Source of the DNA: Myxococcales bacterium
GTDB taxonomy: Bacteria; Myxococcota; Bradymonadia; UBA7976; UBA1532
Direction: 5' to 3'
Assembly: GCA_020633515.1 (NCBI GenBank)
Contig: JACKDM010000025.1
Coordinates: 8,548-72,547 of the forward strand
Length of the DNA: 64,000 bases
Shown: positions 56,252 through 64,000 of the stretch, piece by piece
Layout: each line of letters opens with the position of its first letter
Position numbering within the stretch: the stretch's first letter is position 1
Position numbers and translations under genes: made by a program
Notes under the pieces: model-generated
Database searches by the model: none
What the model saw: only the letters and a program-made list of their open reading frames with translations
Told to the model about the DNA's origin: nothing

Positions 56252-57287
56252 TCCCCTCGACGTGGCCGACGAGCAGCCCGTAGCCGCCGACCGCCAAGAC
56301 CCGGTCGCCCGTCGCGATCACGCGGCGGGTGACCGCGCCCAGCGACCAGCGCGCGACCCGCTCGGGGCCGCGCACCCGCCAGCGCTCGATCGCGTCGTCG
56401 ACCCCGATCAACACCTCGGCGTCGCCGAGCGTGCCGAACGCGTGCACCCGCCCCCCGAGCGGCACCGCGCGCGCCGCCCCGCCCGGGTCGACCACCGTCA
56501 AGGTCTCGCCGCCGAGCGTCACCTCGACCCGATGCCCGTCGAGCAGCGTCGCCTGATCGGCCCCGGTCATCCGGATCGGCCCCGGCCGCCGCGCCAGCGT
56601 CGCCCCGCCGCCGCGCACGTCGAGCGCGTAGCCGGTCAGCGCCTCGTCGACCACCCACAAAAACGGCCCGTCCCGCCAGATCCGGGTCAGCGCCCGCCCG
56701 CGCGCCGGCGGCGGGAGCGGCACCGGCGCCCACTGCGCCATGCCCGGCCGCCAGCGCCACAGCCCGCCGGGGCCGACCGCCCACAGATCCGCGCCGTCCC
56801 AGGTCGCGTCGGCCAGATCACCCGCCACCGGCCGCCGATCGACGACCGCGCCGCCGACCCGCAGCGACCAGCCGCCCCGGTCGAAGACCAGCGCCCGCTC
56901 GCCGCGCGCGAACTCGACCGACGTCCAGCCACCCCCGTCGACCCCGCCCGCCGCGTCGACCACCCGCCACGCCGCGTCGCTCCGCGCCGCGCGGCCATCG
57001 GCGAAGCGCACCACCGCCGCGTCACCCTCACACGCGACCGCCACCGCCCGCGGCCCCACCGGCCAGTCGAAGCGATGCCGCGCCACCCGCTGCGGCGGCC
57101 CGTCCGCCGGCAGCGCCCACCGCTCCACCTCCCCCGGCCCCACCACCGCGAGCCCGTCGTCGAGCCGGCACCCGCCGACCCACGCCCCGCCCGCCGCCGC
57201 CGTCCACACGATCTCGCCCCGCGGCGCCACCGCCGCCGGCCGCCCCGCGCAGCCCGCCACCAGCACCAACAACCCCAGCCACCTCAT
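56178..57287 (-). CDS. Lipoprotein with beta-propeller-like repeats
   Basis: 369 residues. MRWLGLLVLVAGC: lipobox VAGC at about 10-13. Several repeats of about 40 residues have a W/L-V-G core (ADLWAVGPGGLWRWRPG, GPFLWVVDEALTGYALDVRG, DRVLAVGGYGLLVGHV), typical of a beta-propeller. Trp-rich; possibly sugar- or protein-binding. The start overlaps the stop of the transporter gene (ATGA). The end overlaps the MATE gene; the true stop may be earlier. G-ending codons dominate, as in the rest of this operon. Confidence 0.78.
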   Translation of the reverse strand: MRWLGLLVLVAGCAGRPAAVAPRGEIVWTAAAGGAWVGGCRLDDGLAVVGPGEVERWALPADGPPQRVARHRFDWPVGPRAVAVACEGDAAVVRFADGRAARSDAAWRVVDAAGGVDGGGWTSVEFARGERALVFDRGGWSLRVGGAVVDRRPVAGDLADATWDGADLWAVGPGGLWRWRPGMAQWAPVPLPPPARGRALTRIWRDGPFLWVVDEALTGYALDVRGGGATLARRPGPIRMTGADQATLLDGHRVEVTLGGETLTVVDPGGAARAVPLGGRVHAFGTLGDAEVLIGVDDAIERWRVRGPERVARWSLGAVTRRVIATGDRVLAVGGYGLLVGHVEGITAPRAAGRADPPSPAPAPSSAAP

Positions 57288-58495
57288 GCGCGCTCCGCCA
57301 TCCGCTGCCGATATCGCCGCACGATCGCGCCCACCAGCGCCACCCACACCCCCACCAGCACCAGCGCCGCCCCCGTCGCCGCCATCGCCGGCGCCCCCAC
57401 CGCCGCCAGCCCCAGCAGCAGCGCCGACGTCGCGCCCTTCGCCACCCGGTAGGTCAGAATGTCGACCACCGCCTTGCCCTGCGTCTGCTCGGCGTAATCG
57501 AGCGGCAGGTACAGCATCTCCTTCGCCGCCCGGAACACGCTGTAGTCGAGCGCCTTGCTCGCCACCTTCGCCACCGCCATCGTCAGGAACCGCGGCGCCG
57601 CGAAGAACGCCGCGATCGTGCCCCCGAGCACCAGCGGGATCGCGAGCAGCGTGCCCGTCACCCCGAGCAGCCGCACCACCAGCCCCGTCCCCACCTGCAA
57701 CGCGAACGACGCCACCTCGATGTACAGGTAGACCTGCCCCACCACCCCCGTCCGCACGTCGCGATCGGGATAGCTCGCCTCGACCACCACGTTGAACTGA
57801 TAGTCCACCAGCGTCACCACCACCTGCACCGCCGCGATCACCGCCAGCAAGAGCCCCAGGTAGCCGCTCCGCCGGATCACCCGCAGCCCCGCCAGCAGAT
57901 CGGTCGGCGCCCGCTCCCCCGCCGCCTTGTGCGTCACCGGCATCCACCGCGTCAGCAGCCCGCACACCCCCAGCAGCGGAAACACCAGCAGCGGCGCGCT
58001 CTCCGTCCCGAGCGCCGTCGCCACCCGCCCCACCAGCCCGTTCGCCACGATCCCACCCAGCGCCCCCATCGCGCAGAAGAAGCCATACAGCCACCGCGCC
58101 CGCTTCAGCTCGAAGTGATGGTTGGCGACCGTCCAGAACATCTCGACGAGGACGACGATGTACAGATCCTTCCACAGATAGAGCAGATAGACCGCCCCCG
58201 GCACCTCGAACCGCACCGCCGCGAGCAGCGCCGCCAGCACCACCAGCACCACCGCGATCACCCGCCCGAAGAGCGCCGTCAGCTCCATCCGCCCCGCGAA
58301 GCGCCCGTAGACCGCCGTCACCGCCGCCGCCGCGACCGCCACCCCGATCCACGCCGCCGGCAGCCCCTCGCTGGTGTAGGCGTCGACATACAGCGACTCG
58401 ATCGACGGCCGCGCGAAGCCATAGCTCATCAGCAACGCGAAGCAATACCCGCACAGCACCGCGATCGTGCGGCCCTCCGCGCGCGCCGCGGTCAT
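57284..58495 (-). CDS. ATP/ADP-translocase (NTT)-like membrane transporter
   Basis: 403 residues, about 11-12 TMs. KDLYIVVLVEMFWTVANHHFELKRARWLYGFF and FRAAKEMLYLPLDYAEQTQGKAVVDILTYRVAKG are typical of the nucleotide-transporter/ADP-ATP-carrier branch (TlcA-like) of the MFS. In obligate intracellular bacteria such carriers import host ATP; free-living bacteria have divergent members whose substrates are unclear. It lies between a nucleoside phosphorylase gene and a lipoprotein gene, both with ATGA overlaps, so nucleotide or nucleoside handling is inferred. ATG 58495. Confidence 0.85.
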   Translation of the reverse strand: MTAARAEGRTIAVLCGYCFALLMSYGFARPSIESLYVDAYTSEGLPAAWIGVAVAAAAVTAVYGRFAGRMELTALFGRVIAVVLVVLAALLAAVRFEVPGAVYLLYLWKDLYIVVLVEMFWTVANHHFELKRARWLYGFFCAMGALGGIVANGLVGRVATALGTESAPLLVFPLLGVCGLLTRWMPVTHKAAGERAPTDLLAGLRVIRRSGYLGLLLAVIAAVQVVVTLVDYQFNVVVEASYPDRDVRTGVVGQVYLYIEVASFALQVGTGLVVRLLGVTGTLLAIPLVLGGTIAAFFAAPRFLTMAVAKVASKALDYSVFRAAKEMLYLPLDYAEQTQGKAVVDILTYRVAKGATSALLLGLAAVGAPAMAATGAALVLVGVWVALVGAIVRRYRQRMAERA

Positions 58496-59388
58496 GCGTC
58501 GCCTTCCCAGTCCTCTTCGTCCCCGTGCTCGTCGTGCTCGTCGTGCTCGTCGTGCTCGTGCTCGTGCCCGTCGTCTCCGTCGTCGAACGCCACCCCATCA
58601 CCCACGTCGTCGAAGCGATAGAAGGCGTTCTTGAAGCTCACCGCCGCCCCCCGATCGAGCCACGCCGCCGCCAGCGCCTCGACCGCCGCCCGGCTCTGAT
58701 CCAGCGAGTCCGCCAGCGCCTCCGGCTCCACCTTCGGCGCGTCCGGGTGGCTGTGCTTGTGCCCCACCACCACCGCCGCGACCGCGATCCCCAGCTCGTT
58801 GAGCAGCACCGCCTCCGGCCCCACCGTCATCGAGTTCACCTGCGCGCCCTGCGCCGCGAACCACCGATTCTCCGCCGCCGTCTTCGTCCGCGGCCCGCCC
58901 ACGTAGGTGAACACCACCTCCCCCGCGACCGGGTGCCCCGCCTCCGCCGCCAGCCGATCCACCTGCGCGCCCAGCTCCGCGTCGAACAACCCCCCCTCGA
59001 TCACCAGGTGCCCCTGCCCCGGAAACGGCTCGACGAACAGCGTACACGCGCTCCCATCCGGCAGCCGATTGTCCGGCATCACCAGATCGGTCACCCGCAG
59101 CGGCACGAACAACGGCACCGCGAGGTCGATCACCCCCACCGAGCTCGTGATCAACACCGCCTCGACCCCCACCGCCGCCAACGCCGCCGCCTGCGCCCGA
59201 TACGGCACCTGATTCGGCAGCCACCGATGCGGCGTGCCATGCCGGAACAGCACCCACCCATCCGGCCGCCCCGGCCACCGATACAGGATCGCCGGCCCGT
59301 GCAGCGTCTCGATCTCCACCGGCGTCAGCGCCTTGCCCGCCAGCTCCGGCGTCCCGAAGGCGCTCCCGAGGATCAGCGCGACGCTCAT
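58492..59388 (-). CDS. Purine nucleoside / MTA phosphorylase-like protein with His/Asp-rich tail
   Basis: 298 residues. ATG 59388 (MSVALILGSAFGTPEL). RHGTPHRWLPNQVPYRAQ and TSSVGVIDLAVP follow the MTA-phosphorylase pattern (RHG..H, then SxxG), with VEPFPGQGH, TYVGGPRTKTAAENRWFAAQG and SMTVGPEAVLLNELGI later. It should split a purine nucleoside with phosphate. The last 28 residues (from about 270) are almost only Asp, Glu, His and Gly, a likely metal-binding tail. The stop overlaps the transporter start. A 277-base gap upstream shows no gene. Confidence 0.85.
   Translation of the reverse strand: MSVALILGSAFGTPELAGKALTPVEIETLHGPAILYRWPGRPDGWVLFRHGTPHRWLPNQVPYRAQAAALAAVGVEAVLITSSVGVIDLAVPLFVPLRVTDLVMPDNRLPDGSACTLFVEPFPGQGHLVIEGGLFDAELGAQVDRLAAEAGHPVAGEVVFTYVGGPRTKTAAENRWFAAQGAQVNSMTVGPEAVLLNELGIAVAAVVVGHKHSHPDAPKVEPEALADSLDQSRAAVEALAAAWLDRGAAVSFKNAFYRFDDVGDGVAFDDGDDGHEHEHDEHDEHDEHGDEEDWEGDA
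58501..58587. repeat. Short GTGCTCGTC-type repeats coding for a His/Asp/Glu-rich tail
   Basis: On the plus strand TCGTGCTCG and related units repeat through this stretch; on the minus strand they encode HEHEHDEHDEHDEH at the end of the phosphorylase-like protein. Repeat length differs in steps of 9 bases, so slippage is likely. Confidence 0.85.
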
Positions 59389-59665
59389 CGTTGCTCTCCG
59401 CCGTGCTCGCGAGCCCGCCCTCCGGGCGGGATCTCCGCAGCGTCGTCGTGCGCTGCGCGCTCTCCTCCTCGCTCCGACCCGCGCAGCACTCCCCAGCGCA
59501 TGAGACCTCAACTCCGCCGACTTCGGCCGCGCACCCTACTGCGCCCCGCGACCTCGCGGCAACCCGGGCGAGCAGCCCCTCGCGGGGAGGCGGGGGTTGA
59601 TGTTTTGCCCGCGAAATATCAGCATCGTTCCGACCGTTCCCCCGAACGGCCCCGAAGGGAGACGC

Positions 59666-60600
59666 ATGCTCGAACTGCCCCGCGACCCGCGCCGCCGGCG
59701 CCACGCCCGGCTCGTCTACGCCCGCCAGCTCGACCGCAAGCTGCTCTCGCTCTCCCGCCAGGGCCGCGCCCGCGTCTACACCCCGTTCCTCGGCCAGGAG
59801 GCCGCCCAGCTCGGCTGCGTCGCCGCCATGCAGCGCGACGACCTCCTCGTCCCCACCTTCCGCGACACCGCCGCGATGCTCTTCCACGGCGTGCCCCTCG
59901 ACGACCTCATCCTCTTCTGGATGGGCTACGAAGAAGCCCACCTCGGCTTCGGCCACACCCTCCCGCTCGCCGCCCCCATCGCCACCCACCTCCCGCACGC
60001 CGTCGGCCTCGCCCACGCCGCCACCCTCGACGGCAGCCGCCGCGCCGCCGTCGTCATGTTCGGCGACGGCGCCACCAGCAAAGGCGACTTCCACGAGGCG
60101 CTCAACCTCGCCGCCGTGCTCCGCGCCCCCGTCGTCTTCTTCTGCCAGAACAACCAGTGGGCCATCTCCACCCCGATCGAAGCCCAGACCGCCCAGCACG
60201 ACATCGCCGCCAAGGCCGCCGCCTACGCCCTGCCCGGCGAGCGCGTCGACGGCAACGACGCCGACGCCGTCGAGCGCGCCGTGCTCGTCGCCCTCGAACG
60301 CGCCCGCCGCGGCGATGGCCCCACCCTCATCGAAGCCCTCACCTGGCGCCGCGACGGCCACAGCGCCATCGACGACCCCAGCCGCTACCGCGACCCCCGG
60401 AGCGACCGCCCCTGGATCGCCCGCGACCCCCTCGACCGCATGCGACGCCGCCTCGAACACGAAGGCCGCTCCGACCCCGCCGCCGCGCTCGACTTCGCCG
60501 ACCGCGCAGCGCTCCACATCGACGCCGCCGTCGCCCGCGCCGAGGCCCGCGCCCGCGCCCTCGCCCGCGACCCCGCCCCGTCTTCGAGCACGTCTACGCC
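59666..60600 (+). CDS. 2-oxoacid dehydrogenase E1 component, alpha region
   Basis: About 310 residues, TPP-dependent alpha part of a pyruvate or branched-chain 2-oxoacid dehydrogenase. ATG 59666 follows GAAGGGAGACGC. The TPP/Mg2+ motif is GDGATSKGDFHEALNLAA ... CQNN at about 133-162. RVYTPFLGQEAAQLG, FGHTLPLAAPIATHLPHAVGLA and TWRRDGHSAIDDPSRYR are typical. The original frame holds to about 60570; then FEHVYATPPP, a normal C-terminal sequence, appears in the frame used by the beta part. A homopolymer indel at about 60570-60590 is likely. No stop separates it from the beta part, see the next entry. Confidence 0.85.
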
Positions 60601-60783
60601 ACCCCGCCCCCCGCTCGCCGCCCGCCGCGACGCCGCGCCGCGACGCCGCGCCACCGCGACGACCGCGCCCGGCGCCCCCGCCCGTCAAACCCGCGCCGCG
60701 CTCTCGGCCCGCCCGTCCGGCGCCCCCCCCAGCGCCGACCACGAAGCGCCCCCCTCGTCCCTCCCCCCGCCCCCGGCCCTGCG

Positions 60784-61773
60784 CGCCACCTCGCCGGCGC
60801 CCTCAACCTCGCCCTCGGCGAAGCCCTCGACCGCGACCCCCGCGCGCTCCTCCTCGGCCAGGACATCGGCCGCCTCGGCGGCGTCTTCCGCGTCACCGAC
60901 GGCCTCCACGCCCGCTTCGGCCCCCGCCGCGTCTGGGACGCCCCCATCGCCGAGAGCGGCATGATCGGCCTCGCCATCGGCCTCGCGCTCGCCGGCCACC
61001 GCCCCATCTGCGAGATCCAGTTCTCCGGCTTCCTCCCCCCCGCCTACGACCAGCTCCGCAACCACGCCGCCCGCTTCCGCAGCCGCACCCGCGGCCGCCG
61101 CCCCTGCCCGCTCCTCGTCCGCGCCCCCAACGGCGGCGGCATCGGCGCCCCCGAGAGCCACGGCGAATCCCTCGAAGCCCTCCTCGCCGCCACCCCCGGC
61201 CTCAAGGTCGTCGTGCCCGGCGACCCCCGCGCCGCCCGCGGCCTCCTCCACGCCGCGCTCGCCGACCCCGACCCCGTCGTCTTCCTCGAACCCACCGCGC
61301 TCTACTTCGCCCACAAGGCCCCCGTCCCCGCCGCCGACCCCTTCCCCTGGCGCCTCGGCCAGAGCTACCGCCGCCGCCCCGGCCGCGACCTCACCCTCGT
61401 CACCTACGGCGCCGGCCTCCCCCGCGCCCTCGCCGCCGCCGAGCGCGCCGCCGCGTTCGGCGTCGACGCCGAGATCATCGACACCCCCACGCTCGCCCCC
61501 CTCGACCACCGCCCCATCGCCGCCTCCCTCGCCCGCACCGGCCGCCTCGTCATCACCCACGACGGCCCCGCCGCCGGCGGCCTCGCCGCCGAGCTCCTCG
61601 CCCGCCTCCACGACGACGGCTGCCCCCCCACCGCCTGGCGCCGCGTCACCGCCCCCGACGTGCCCCACCCCTACCCCGGCCACGAAGCGATCTGCTGCCC
61701 CACCACCGAGCACCTCGCCGACGTGCTCGTCGAGCTCGCCGGCCCCCGCCGCCGCCTCCGCGTCGCCGAATGA
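60784..61773 (+). CDS. 2-oxoacid dehydrogenase E1 component, beta region, possibly fused to alpha
   Basis: About 328 residues: LAGALNLALGEALDRDPRALLLGQDIGRLGGVF, IGLAIGLALAGHRPICEIQFSGF, GGIGAPESHGES, LVTYGAGLPRALAAAE and TPDVPHPYPGHE-like end, all typical E1 beta. In its frame there is no ATG, GTG or TTG between about 60590 and 60960, although the conserved N-terminus begins at about 60790, and no stop separates it from alpha. A fused alpha-beta chain with a Pro/Ala/Lys linker (VKPAPRSRPARPAPPPAP in one frame) fits; frame errors in the linker prevent proof. It should form the active site with alpha-TPP. No E2 or E3 gene is in the window. Confidence 0.85.
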   Translation, partial: RHLAGALNLALGEALDRDPRALLLGQDIGRLGGVFRVTDGLHARFGPRRVWDAPIAESGMIGLAIGLALAGHRPICEIQFSGFLPPAYDQLRNHAARFRSRTRGRRPCPLLVRAPNGGGIGAPESHGESLEALLAATPGLKVVVPGDPRAARGLLHAALADPDPVVFLEPTALYFAHKAPVPAADPFPWRLGQSYRRRPGRDLTLVTYGAGLPRALAAAERAAAFGVDAEIIDTPTLAPLDHRPIAASLARTGRLVITHDGPAAGGLAAELLARLHDDGCPPTAWRRVTAPDVPHPYPGHEAICCPTTEHLADVLVELAGPRRRLRVAE

Positions 61774-61783
61774 GCCGAACGAG

Positions 61784-62699
61784 ATGGACCGGCCCCGAAG
61801 ACCGCCCCTCGCCCCCACCGACCGCGACCCCCTCCGCGCCCTCTTCGCCGCCTGGCCCCCCACCGCCGCGACCTGCACCGCGCGCTCCGCCTCGACCCCG
61901 CCCGCGTCGCCGACCACCTCGCCGACCGCGCCCTCGGCCACCCCGCCCGCCTCCTCCGCGACGCCCACGGCCTCCGCGCCTTCCTCACCCTCCGCGAGAT
62001 CCCCTGGCTCACCGCCCACTTCGGCCACCCCGTCGCCCGCGTCGAACACCTGCACGGCGCCCCCCTCGCCCCCCTCCTCGACCGCCCGCTCCCCCACCCA
62101 CACCCCCGCCCGCGCGGCCGCCGCCGATCTGCCCGCGCTGCACGCCCTCGCCGACCGCGGCTTCCGCGTCGTCGCCGCCGACCTCACCGGCGTCATCCGC
62201 CTCGACGCCCCCGCCCCCCGCCGGCCCCGTCGAAGTCACCCCCCTCACCCCCGCCGAGCTCGACGCCGCCGCCCACCTCGCCGCCCGCGGCCACCCCCAC
62301 AGCCCCTTCGCCCACGACCCCCGCATCGGCCCCCTCACCGCCGGCCACCTCTACGCCGCCCAGCTCCGCCGCCGCCCCGACGACCCCGACAGCCACGTCC
62401 TCGCCGCCCGCCACCGCGGCCGCCTCCAAGGCTTCATCGTCGCCCGCGTCATCCACCACCCCGCCGCCGCCGCCCCCCTCGGCAACCTCGACTTCATCGC
62501 CGTCGACCCCGACCACCGCCACCACGGCCTCGGCGACCACCTCAACCGCGCCGCCCTCGCCGCCCTCCACGCCCGCGGCGTCACCGCCGTCACCGTCCGC
62601 ACCCTCGCCACCAACACCGCCGCGCTCGCCACCCTCCGCCGCCTCGACTGGCGCATCGCCGCCGCCGACCTCATCCACCACCACTGGAGCGATCGATGA
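61784..62699 (+). CDS. GNAT acetyltransferase, three frame errors
   Basis: The protein can be followed across frames: start ATG 61784 (MDRPRRPPLAPTDRDPLRALFAAW), a shift at about 61852 (CCCCCC run) to RDLHRALRLDPARVADHL ... REIPWLTAHFGHP, a shift near 62090-62110 to DLPALHALADRGFRVVAADLTGVI, a shift near 62210-62225 to the GNAT core (HRGRLQGFIVARVI, NLDFIAVDPDHRHHGLGDHL, TVRTLATNTAALATLRRLDW) and stop at 62699. VDPDHRHHGLGDHL is the acetyl-CoA-binding motif A. All three breaks are in C-runs, so sequencing error is likely. About 305 residues. The substrate is unknown. The stop overlaps the next ATG (ATGA). Confidence 0.8.
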
Positions 62700-63367
62700 C
62701 CCGCCTCGTCCTCCTCCTCCTCATCACCCTGCTCGCCGCCCCCGCCGCCGCGCTCGAAGTCATCATCGGCCTGCCTTATGGCAAGCACCGCATCGGCCAC
62801 ACCGCCGTCCGCGTCGAAGGCCCCGCCGGCCCCGTGATCTACGACTACGGCCGCTATGGCGAGGTCTGGGGCCCGCTCCGCATGCAAGGCGAGGGTGTCA
62901 TGCGCGTCTGGCGCGGCGAAGCCGCCGTCGCCCGCTACCTCGCCAAACAGCAGAGCTACCGCGACTCCGTCGGTTATGTCATCGACACCACGCCCGAAGA
63001 AGAACAAGCCATCCACCGCTGGTACGAAGACCAGCTCCGCGCCGCCCGCTGGACCAAGGCCTACCCCCAACACACCCGCCACCGCCTCGAAGAAGACTAC
63101 GACGGCGTGCTCCGCCAGTGCACCTCCATCGCCCTCGCCGGCCTCAAAGCCATCTGGCCCCGCGACCGCGTCGAAGCCATGCTCCCCCCCCGCTTCAACC
63201 AGGGCCAGGGCTTCACCCCCGCCGTACACCGCTACTACTTCGACACCCAGAGGCGCCATGGCATCACCGAGGTCGTCGTGCCCCTCGACCTCATCGACGC
63301 CTTCGAATGGTCCCTCACCCAGCCCGACACCCCCGTCAAGCGCCGCGTCGAATACCCGCGGCGTTGA
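62696..63367 (+). CDS. Exported papain-like (NlpC/P60-type or DUF4105-like) protein
   Basis: 223 residues. Signal peptide 1-20 (LVLLLLITLLAAPAAA). Early motif GHTAVRVEG with His, then YDYGRYGEVW, and a later Cys in QCTSIALAGL are the His/Cys set seen in permuted papain-like amidases. C-terminal HRYYFDTQRRHG. A peptidoglycan or lipoprotein amidase role is plausible but not shown. ATGA overlap with the GNAT gene. Confidence 0.72.
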   Translation: MTRLVLLLLITLLAAPAAALEVIIGLPYGKHRIGHTAVRVEGPAGPVIYDYGRYGEVWGPLRMQGEGVMRVWRGEAAVARYLAKQQSYRDSVGYVIDTTPEEEQAIHRWYEDQLRAARWTKAYPQHTRHRLEEDYDGVLRQCTSIALAGLKAIWPRDRVEAMLPPRFNQGQGFTPAVHRYYFDTQRRHGITEVVVPLDLIDAFEWSLTQPDTPVKRRVEYPRR

Positions 63368-64000
63368 TCACGACCGCGGCCCCTCCACCCCCACCGCCAC
63401 CTCCGGCGGCGGCAGCGTCAGATCGCCCCGCACGAACGCCCACCGACCCATATCCAGGTGCAGGTGATTGTGATGCCCCGGCGCCGGCGGCACGATCATG
63501 CCCCGAAACACCCGATCCTTGCGCAGCTCGATCACCAGCCGCTTCAAGAACCGCGCGTGCTGCCCCTCGAACCCCGCCGTGCGATCCCAATGCTTCTCCA
63601 CATCCACCCGAAACGCGCGCCCCGCCCGCCCCAACGCCTTGCGCTCCGCCCGCGGCGCCGCCGCGAACTCGAACCCCGCCACGTCGATCGCGTTCCCGAA
63701 CGCATGCTCCGAGAGCTTGTGCCCCCGCCGCCGCACCGTCCGACAGTTATAGGTCCCATAATGGACCACCTTGCTCGGTGGGCGCCCATACACCTCCACC
63801 GCCACCGCGCTCGCCACCGCCTCGAAGCGCCCGAGCACCTCCCGAAACGCCGGATTCACCCGCAGCGCCTTGTGATACCGCAGCCCCTCGCCCCGATAGC
63901 CCACCAGCTCCACGTCCGGGCACACCAGCCGCCCCCGGCCCTTGCCCTTCGCCCCGTACTCCGCCCGCCGCGACCAGTCATCCAGCGCAAACGACGGCCA
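63368..64000 (-). CDS. Extensin-like family protein, start beyond the window
   Basis: At least 211 codons; the frame is open to the window end, so the start lies outside. Motifs of the extensin_2 (VanY/LAS-type peptidase-like) family: VVHYGTYNCRTVRRRGHKLSEHAFGNAIDVAGF at the middle, with metal-binding H and D in SEHAFGNAIDV, and HHNHLHLDMG near the end. Putative zinc D-Ala-D-Ala carboxypeptidase-type fold, probably acting on peptidoglycan. It converges with the papain-like gene; the stops abut. The region before GTG 63925 still looks coding. Confidence 0.85.
   Translation of the reverse strand, partial: WPSFALDDWSRRAEYGAKGKGRGRLVCPDVELVGYRGEGLRYHKALRVNPAFREVLGRFEAVASAVAVEVYGRPPSKVVHYGTYNCRTVRRRGHKLSEHAFGNAIDVAGFEFAAAPRAERKALGRAGRAFRVDVEKHWDRTAGFEGQHARFLKRLVIELRKDRVFRGMIVPPAPGHHNHLHLDMGRWAFVRGDLTLPPPEVAVGVEGPRS

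Noticed and set aside
59389..59665. Gene or promoter in the gap before E1 alpha
   Set aside because: The frames are Arg/Pro/Ser-rich without start signals. A CCTCGCGGGG-type partial palindrome is present but no clear promoter pair.

Overview
The window is very GC-rich, GC-ending codons dominate, and almost every base is coding. It encodes a Gram-negative envelope (BamA, Skp, LpxD, LpxA, LolD with a LolC/E-type permease, outer-membrane barrels, many lipoproteins). It also has bactofilins, a eukaryotic-type Ser/Thr kinase, double-FHA proteins and MopE-like Asp-rich repeat lipoproteins. This mix suggests the Myxococcota (former Deltaproteobacteria). That is inference from gene content; there is no rRNA in the window.

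Layout. 1-2.8 kb: bactofilin pair, pyrE, lipoprotein, alpha/beta hydrolase. 2.9-5.5 kb (minus): two zinc-ribbon/FHA proteins. 5.6-9.4 kb: small secreted proteins and a PAS-type histidine kinase. 9.6-14.4 kb: a protein with four DsbA-like domains, a TlpA-like thioredoxin, a TrkA-type K+ channel and a thioesterase. 14.4-18.3 kb: def and bcp (minus), then a PHP phosphoesterase, a rhodanese and a DHH phosphoesterase. 18.4-21.1 kb: LpoB-like and COG3014-like lipoproteins and a barrel protein. 21.1-24.2 kb: prfB with its programmed frameshift, then lysS, with two DnaA-box matches between them. 24.2-31.5 kb: a tightly coupled envelope operon, lolC/E-lolD-bamA-skp-lpxD-lpxA. 31.5-38.3 kb: SCP2 protein, CoA-transferase, barrel protein, compact PNPase, Ser/Thr kinase, lectin-like lipoprotein. 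38.3-45.4 kb: SCP-x-type thiolase, HPF/cold-shock fusion, glycosyltransferase, 12-repeat lipoprotein, beta-helix protein. 45.4-47.4 kb: an ATPase plus a small protein with an ECK motif, with codon use unlike the surroundings; this is the best candidate for an undescribed, possibly defensive, two-gene system. 47.4-52.5 kb: methyltransferases, a NALT/NGLIG repeat lipoprotein, a chalcone-isomerase-like protein and a receiver-like protein. 52.7-56.3 kb: RtcB with archease (RNA repair), a 22-codon ORF followed by a hairpin, and a MATE pump. 56.2-59.4 kb (minus): a coupled operon of nucleoside phosphorylase, ATP/ADP-translocase-like transporter and lipoprotein. 59.7-64 kb: 2-oxoacid dehydrogenase E1 alpha and beta, a GNAT acetyltransferase, an exported papain-like protein and an extensin-like protein cut by the window end.

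Five loci (bactofilin, FHA protein, kinase tail, E1 linker, GNAT) change reading frame inside C/G runs or Pro/Ala-rich stretches while the protein remains recognisable on both sides. Sequencing or assembly indels are the most likely cause, so these genes should be read as intact with frame errors until raw reads are checked.

Several genes are preceded by a similar promoter (TTGNCN, 17-18 bases, TATGGT/TATCGT/TATGCT), and ATGA stop/start overlaps are common, so translational coupling is widespread.
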